From the NCBI GenBank assembly GCA_016932145.1, contig JAFGDI010000020.1, positions 1-9,496 on the forward strand: 9,496 nucleotides of DNA, in the 5' to 3' direction. Position 1 is the stretch's first letter, and every line of letters begins with the position of its first letter. Shown here one piece after another: positions 6,042 through 9,496 of the stretch. Both the position numbers and the translations under genes were made by a program. The notes under the pieces were generated by a model. It ran no database searches and was not told the DNA's origin. It saw nothing but the letters and a program-made list of their open reading frames with translations. This DNA comes from Sedimentisphaerales bacterium. GTDB taxonomy: Bacteria > Planctomycetota > Phycisphaerae > Sedimentisphaerales > SM23-30.

Positions 6042-6070
6042 ATCCTATCAAATTACATCTACCAATACAA
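6042..6070 (-). promoter_or_regulatory. Weak candidate sigma-70 promoter of the PEP-CTERM gene
   Basis: TTGTAT (6070-6065) and TAGGAT (6047-6042) stand 17 bases apart on the minus strand, matching three and four of six consensus bases. It is the best pair I found in the 279-bp gap between this gene and the glycosyltransferase. It would give a leader of about 135 bases containing the hairpin at 5948-5984. An imperfect inverted repeat TGACAA/TTGTCA (6006-6011, 6028-6033) lies just downstream. Confidence 0.2.
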
Positions 6071-6165
6071 CACAACTTAATACCATAATTGCATTTTTAT
6101 AACATTAATTACCCGACTTTATCCACACTTAAACCAGATATACACAGACCATTAACCACTTTGAG

Positions 6166-6177
6166 TTCACATGTGAA
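6166..6177. repeat. Perfect 12-bp palindrome TTCACATGTGAA after the glycosyltransferase stop
   Basis: A loopless palindrome 3 bases beyond the stop codon of the GT9 gene. It has no T-run in either direction, so it is more like a protein-binding site than a terminator. Its role is unknown and it may be chance. Confidence 0.35.
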
Positions 6178-6180
6178 TCT

Positions 6181-7236
6181 CTATGCTATGCCTACACGCA
6201 ACATCAGGTCCCTTACCTCTCCATAGACCATATCTACCGTCATATCTTCCATACACTTATGATGACCCAGCGGACAAACCTTCTCCTGACAGGGCGAACA
6301 CTCTATATCCAAACGAATTGTCGCTGTCTTTTCCAGATTTGATGCCGTCAAACCCGGGTCTGTAGAACCAAACAACACCGCCACCGGCACACCAAAAGCC
6401 ACTGCATAATGACGAGGGCCGGTATCATTAGTCACCAGCAGACAACAACGCTTCACCAGCGGCTTCAATAGCGACAGATCCAGACCCTCATTACGCATAT
6501 CGATCACCCCGGCTTTGGTTGCTCCCATTATCTCCTGGGCTATTCGCTCCTCACCCGGCGCTGTGAACATAAACAAACGACAGCCATATTCACCCTCCAG
6601 CCTCTCAGCCAACTCGGCATAATACCGACCGGGCCAGCACTTACTCGAACCAAAACTCGCACCCGGATTCAATCCCACTACCATATCACTGGCAGATATA
6701 CCATACTTATTATATATAGTACCGGCTCGCTCCTCAGCCTCCTCACTCACATATAACCGCGGCTCTACCACTTCGGGCAGTGTCAAACCCAGATATCTCC
6801 CCAGCTCAGCATAGTAATCTGTTGTTGGTACAGCCTTTATCTTCATTCCAGACCGCGGCGGATACGGCCCGCCCTTTAACAGCAAACCCCGAAAATTACG
6901 ACGATACCCATATATTTTCCGACACCCGCCTCGCCAGATCGGCAACAGTGAACTCCAGCTATTAGGAAATACCAATGCCGATTCTGCGCCAAATTCGCGT
7001 ACTGCCGCTATCTGGGCCGACCGACCAGCTCCGCTCTTGTCATCAACTCCCACCACACGGTCAAACCAGGGCGAACCGTCCAATATATCACAAGCATAAC
7101 TACGCACCAGGGCCATTATCTCCGCCTGAGGATACGACTGACGCAATGCCTCAAACACCGGCGTTGCCATCACTATATCACCTACCCAGTTGGGGCATCG
7201 TACTATTATCTTTCCGGTTTCTTCTGCGAGCTTCAT
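6181..7236 (-). CDS. Glycosyltransferase family 9 protein, WaaF-like (lipopolysaccharide heptosyltransferase II type)
   Basis: A 351-residue GT-B glycosyltransferase, close in length to E. coli WaaF. The N-terminal VRCPNWVGDIVMATPVFEAL (12-31) is the WaaF/WaaC opening, with Asp20 at the position of the catalytic acid. NPGASFGSSKCWP (190-202) and TNDTGPRHYAVAFGVP (269-284) are the donor-binding motifs of ADP-heptose transferases, followed by LFGSTDP. Near the C-terminus is a Cys cluster (Cys313, 316, 321, 328), common in this branch. The family adds heptose to the inner core of lipopolysaccharide at the cytoplasmic face of the inner membrane. Without the rest of the core locus the exact acceptor is unsure, and another surface glycan is possible. 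It begins 56 bp after the PfkB-family kinase gene, probably on the same transcript. The ribosome site is weak (GGGT, 6 bases before the ATG). Confidence 0.88.
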   Translation of the reverse strand: MKLAEETGKIIVRCPNWVGDIVMATPVFEALRQSYPQAEIMALVRSYACDILDGSPWFDRVVGVDDKSGAGRSAQIAAVREFGAESALVFPNSWSSLLPIWRGGCRKIYGYRRNFRGLLLKGGPYPPRSGMKIKAVPTTDYYAELGRYLGLTLPEVVEPRLYVSEEAEERAGTIYNKYGISASDMVVGLNPGASFGSSKCWPGRYYAELAERLEGEYGCRLFMFTAPGEERIAQEIMGATKAGVIDMRNEGLDLSLLKPLVKRCCLLVTNDTGPRHYAVAFGVPVAVLFGSTDPGLTASNLEKTATIRLDIECSPCQEKVCPLGHHKCMEDMTVDMVYGEVRDLMLRVGIA

Positions 7237-7292
7237 TGTGACCCAGTTTCTCTAAAACTATATTAAACTATTGCTAAATAACAACTTAAATC

Positions 7293-8198
7293 CTAGAAAC
7301 TCATCATCCCCTTGAGCTCCTCACGACGATTCTCTATGTCCGACTTCGTCGCCGTATGCCAGCGGCCCAGAGAAAAATCCTCGATCGCCAATGACGCTGC
7401 ACAGGTGCCATACACTATCGACATCTTCAAACTATCAAAATCAGTCTTACCTATTCCAGCCAAATACCCCATCATACCACCAGCAAAACTGTCGCCTGCT
7501 CCTGTAGGATCAACCACGCTGGCAGTCGGATACGCCGGGAGGACAAACTTACGACCTTCTTTAGTCAACAGCAAGCTGCCATGCTCACCTTTCTTTATTA
7601 CCACAAAATCTGGGCCTAGCTCTAATATCTCGCCGCCCGCTGCCACCAGATTATAATTACCCGTCAGCATGCGCGCCTCACCCTCATTCAATACCAGACC
7701 ATTTATCTTTGTCAGCATGTTCATCAGGTCAGCACGAGTATGCTCTATCCATAAATTCATCGTATCGGCAACTATCAGCTTAGGTGAACTGAGCTTCTCG
7801 ATCATCGCCACTTGTAAGGCCGGGTTCGTATTGGCCAGAAAGACAAACTCACTATCCTTATACTCTTCTGGCATTATTGGCGGATCTTCTGCCAAAACAT
7901 TCAACTCCACCGCATCGGTATTGGCCTGATTCATATCACCGGCATAACTGCCCGACCAGCGAAATGTCTTGGAACCACTCCTTACCTCCAGACCCTTGAG
8001 GTCAACCGGACGACCGGCAAATGTCTTATGCAGGTCAAAGGGACAATCGGCTCCTACTACGCCCATAAAACGGACTGGCGAAAAAAAACTCGCCGCCATC
8101 GAACAATATACCACCGATCCGCCCAGACATTCACTGGCTGTTCCAAATGGCGTCTTGACCGTATCTATTCCAATTGAACCGGTTATCAATAATGACAT
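7293..8198 (-). CDS. PfkB-family carbohydrate/nucleoside kinase
   Basis: A 301-residue ribokinase-fold protein. The N-terminal GSIGIDTV and GGSVVYCSMAASFF correspond to the substrate-binding sheet and PfkB signature 1. NEGEARMLTG in the middle and VVIKKGEHGSLL are usual for the fold. DPTGAGDSFAGG (230-241) is PfkB signature 2, with the catalytic base Asp236 and the anion hole GAGD. The enzyme transfers phosphate from ATP to a sugar or nucleoside hydroxyl. Although it precedes a heptosyltransferase gene, it lacks the N-terminal features of the heptose-7-phosphate kinase HldE/RfaE, so I do not call it that. The ATG has a good AGAGGT six bases upstream. It is the first gene of a probable two-gene operon. 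Family assignment is firm, substrate unknown. Confidence 0.88.
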   Translation of the reverse strand: MSLLITGSIGIDTVKTPFGTASECLGGSVVYCSMAASFFSPVRFMGVVGADCPFDLHKTFAGRPVDLKGLEVRSGSKTFRWSGSYAGDMNQANTDAVELNVLAEDPPIMPEEYKDSEFVFLANTNPALQVAMIEKLSSPKLIVADTMNLWIEHTRADLMNMLTKINGLVLNEGEARMLTGNYNLVAAGGEILELGPDFVVIKKGEHGSLLLTKEGRKFVLPAYPTASVVDPTGAGDSFAGGMMGYLAGIGKTDFDSLKMSIVYGTCAASLAIEDFSLGRWHTATKSDIENRREELKGMMSF

Positions 8199-8249
8199 AT
8201 TTTTACCTCTTTTTGTCTGGGTTACGCCCTCAGAATCCTGCGGACTTCT

Positions 8250-8278
8250 AGTATGTTCCTAAACCCACATTCTAACAA
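8250..8278 (-). promoter_or_regulatory. Candidate sigma-70 promoter of the pfkB-waaF-like operon
   Basis: TTGTTA (8278-8273) and CATACT (8255-8250) on the minus strand are 17 bases apart, and each matches four of six consensus bases. The start would be near 8243, about 45 bases before the kinase ATG. Confidence 0.3.
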
Positions 8279-8314
8279 AACTTATAACTGACAGTCCAGT
8301 AAATTCCCCGCCTT

Positions 8315-8402
8315 TTACAACCCGAAAACCATAATTAGATAACTGAAACAATAAATCACTAATCTTACAACCACTTCATTTTAACCATAAATAATTAGCA
8401 TA
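8315..8402. repeat. Two-copy imperfect direct repeat upstream of the sigma-54 promoter
   Basis: TTACAACC occurs at 8315-8322 and again exactly 50 bp later at 8365-8372. Each copy is followed by AACCATA and then ATTAG-ATA (8327-8341; 8383-8402, with short insertions). They lie about 110-200 bp before the predicted start of the sensor gene, where enhancer-binding activators of sigma-54 normally bind. The DNA is AT-rich, so chance is possible. The rest of the 357-bp gap 8199-8555 holds the two promoters and no reading frame I can support. Confidence 0.35.
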
Positions 8403-8487
8403 CTCCTCATCCTTTTCCTCAACTATTTTCTTATCAATTTACCCAAGCATTACATGCCACCTGCCGATAATAATGATAGAAAAAAAA

Positions 8488-8503
8488 TGGCACGGACCCT
8501 GCT
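8488..8503 (+). promoter_or_regulatory. Sigma-54 (RpoN) promoter of the PAS/PocR sensor gene
   Basis: TGGCACG-GACC-CTGCT matches the sigma-54 consensus TGGCACG-N4-TTGCW at every fixed base except one (C for the first T of TTGC). The GG (8489-8490) and GC (8501-8502) have the required 12-base register. It points towards the sensor gene; transcription would start near 8514, about 40 bases before the ATG. A GGACC/GGTCC inverted repeat (8494-8510) overlaps it. Activation by an AAA+ enhancer-binding protein follows from sigma-54 biology; the activator is not in the window. Confidence 0.65.
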
Positions 8504-8555
8504 CTGGTCCTGTAATACATATGTTTTCAGACTATTTATTTAGATTGTAGCTAAA

Positions 8556-9496
8556 ATGAGAAGCATACCAGAAAACTTGACCGACCAAAAACAGGATACA
8601 AAGTCCGTTTTCGATAGAAATTATCTCGAAAAGTTCAACTTTATCCTCGCCGATCGCGATAAATATCGATTCCTTTTTGAAAATTCCACCGATGCCCTCT
8701 TTATCACCGACCTTAATGGCCGGATCCTTGAAGTCAATCAGGAAGCCTGCCATCGCTACGGATATAGCAAAAAGCAACTGCTCAATATGACCGTACCACA
8801 GATAGATCAGCAAATGGACCAGCAGTCGCTCACCGAACATATAAATGCTATTGTCAACCATAAACAATATTCGTTTCAGACTATACATACCACTTCCTCG
8901 GGCGTTAACTTACCCACGCAAGTCAATACCCTCTTGATCACTACTGATACTAACACCAGAATATTTTGCTCCTGCCGAAATATTGCCGAACTTAAAAAAG
9001 CTCAAATGGAACTCACTTCCACTCAGGTACAGATACAGAGCTTTATCAGAACCGTACCCTGCGGACTGGGCGTTTCCAAAAACAGAATAATTCAGTATGC
9101 CAACGACACCCTGCTCAAAATGCTCAAATACCAAACCGATGAGCTTACCCATAAGTCAACTCGAGTACTCTATCCCGATGACCAGGAATACGAGCGTATC
9201 GGCTTTGACCTCTATACCCAAATAGAGAAATTCGGACAAGGGTCAACTGAAACCATATTCAAATGCAAAAATGGCGACCTCATTGACATACTCCTTACCG
9301 CGTCTCTCCTTGTCCAGAATGACCCGGACAAAGGCATTACCTTTGCCGCTACCGACATTTCCAAACAAAAAGCTCTCGCCTCTGCTCTGGAAAAAAGAAT
9401 TCTCGCTCTTACCCAGCCCCTCGAAAACATCGGCAATATCTCCTTTCACGACCTGTTCAACCTTGATGATATCCAAAAAATACAGGACCATTTTGC
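8556..9496 (+). CDS. PAS-PAS-PocR sensor protein, probably a histidine kinase, 3'-truncated by window
   Basis: The frame is open without stop from ATG 8556 to the window end (313 codons). Residues about 35-150 form a PAS domain: YRFLFENSTDALFITDLNGR, then ILEVNQEACHRYGYS. Residues about 162-275 form a second PAS domain (FIRTVPCGLGVS, YANDTLLKMLKY, ending ATDISKQKAL). The last residues, ISFHDLFNLDDIQKIQDHF, look like the beginning of a PocR ligand-binding domain. There is no membrane segment or signal peptide, so sensing is cytoplasmic. Proteins built this way usually continue into HisKA and HATPase domains, but a diguanylate cyclase or activator ending cannot be excluded. A stop at 8541-8543 in the same frame limits the start; the ribosome site is poor. 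The sigma-54 promoter upstream implies control by an RpoN activator. Confidence 0.82.
   Translation, partial: MRSIPENLTDQKQDTKSVFDRNYLEKFNFILADRDKYRFLFENSTDALFITDLNGRILEVNQEACHRYGYSKKQLLNMTVPQIDQQMDQQSLTEHINAIVNHKQYSFQTIHTTSSGVNLPTQVNTLLITTDTNTRIFCSCRNIAELKKAQMELTSTQVQIQSFIRTVPCGLGVSKNRIIQYANDTLLKMLKYQTDELTHKSTRVLYPDDQEYERIGFDLYTQIEKFGQGSTETIFKCKNGDLIDILLTASLLVQNDPDKGITFAATDISKQKALASALEKRILALTQPLENIGNISFHDLFNLDDIQKIQDHF

Noticed and set aside
7293..8198. Naming the PfkB protein HldE/RfaE because of the adjacent heptosyltransferase
   Set aside because: The N-terminal sequence lacks HldE-type features and there is no second nucleotidyltransferase domain. Only the general PfkB motifs are visible.
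8532..9491. Open frames on the minus strand across the end of the window
   Set aside because: The plus strand has an uninterrupted 313-codon frame with clear PAS motifs. The minus frames are short, overlap one another and have no recognisable domains.

Overview
The window looks like chromosomal DNA of a Gram-negative bacterium of mid-range G+C content. It encodes a PEP-CTERM protein of the LamG/jelly-roll type, a heptosyltransferase-like glycosyltransferase (GT9), an asparagine-synthase-type amidotransferase and a PAS/PocR sensor protein. That mix fits Planctomycetota (Phycisphaerae-like) best, with other PEP-CTERM/exosortase bacteria possible. This placement is an inference from gene content, not a database match.

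Layout. (1) 1-1236 (+) is the C-terminal part of an asparagine synthase (glutamine-hydrolysing) family protein, cut by the window start. (2) 1236-2795 (+) is a compact toxin-antitoxin operon resembling HipBST: a 64-aa Xre/HipB-like regulator, a 108-aa HipA-N-terminal-like protein (HipS-like) and a 295-aa HipA-family kinase (HipT-like) with an SIS motif. Three TACCC-N4-GGGTA palindromes, spaced 74 and 73 bp, lie upstream and probably form its autoregulatory operator. (3) 4643-2833 (-) holds a good sigma-70 promoter, an NSS (SLC6-like) sodium:amino-acid symporter and, one base after its stop, a 65-aa single-membrane-helix protein resembling MetS small subunits. (4) 4650-4896 is a 231-bp non-coding element with GTAAC ends, inverted repeats and a perfect 8-bp target duplication. 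This is the signature of a MITE mobilised by an IS66-type transposase. It sits exactly between the transporter promoter and the terminator of the next gene. (5) 5901-4978 (-) encodes a secreted PEP-CTERM protein, with a strong terminator downstream and a strong hairpin in its leader. (6) 8198-6181 (-) is a PfkB-family sugar kinase followed by a WaaF-like GT9 glycosyltransferase, probably one transcript. (7) 8488-9496 (+) has a near-consensus sigma-54 promoter and the first 313 codons of a soluble PAS-PAS-PocR sensor, cut by the window end.

How the parts relate. The amidotransferase, GT9 enzyme and PEP-CTERM protein are all plausibly concerned with the cell surface (envelope glycans and exported protein), but nothing ties them into one operon. 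The HipBST-like operon is a self-contained accessory module. The most interesting items are this tripartite toxin-antitoxin operon with its helically phased operators, the IS66-type MITE, and the sigma-54 promoter of the sensor gene. I found no rRNA, tRNA, CRISPR array or autonomous transposase gene.
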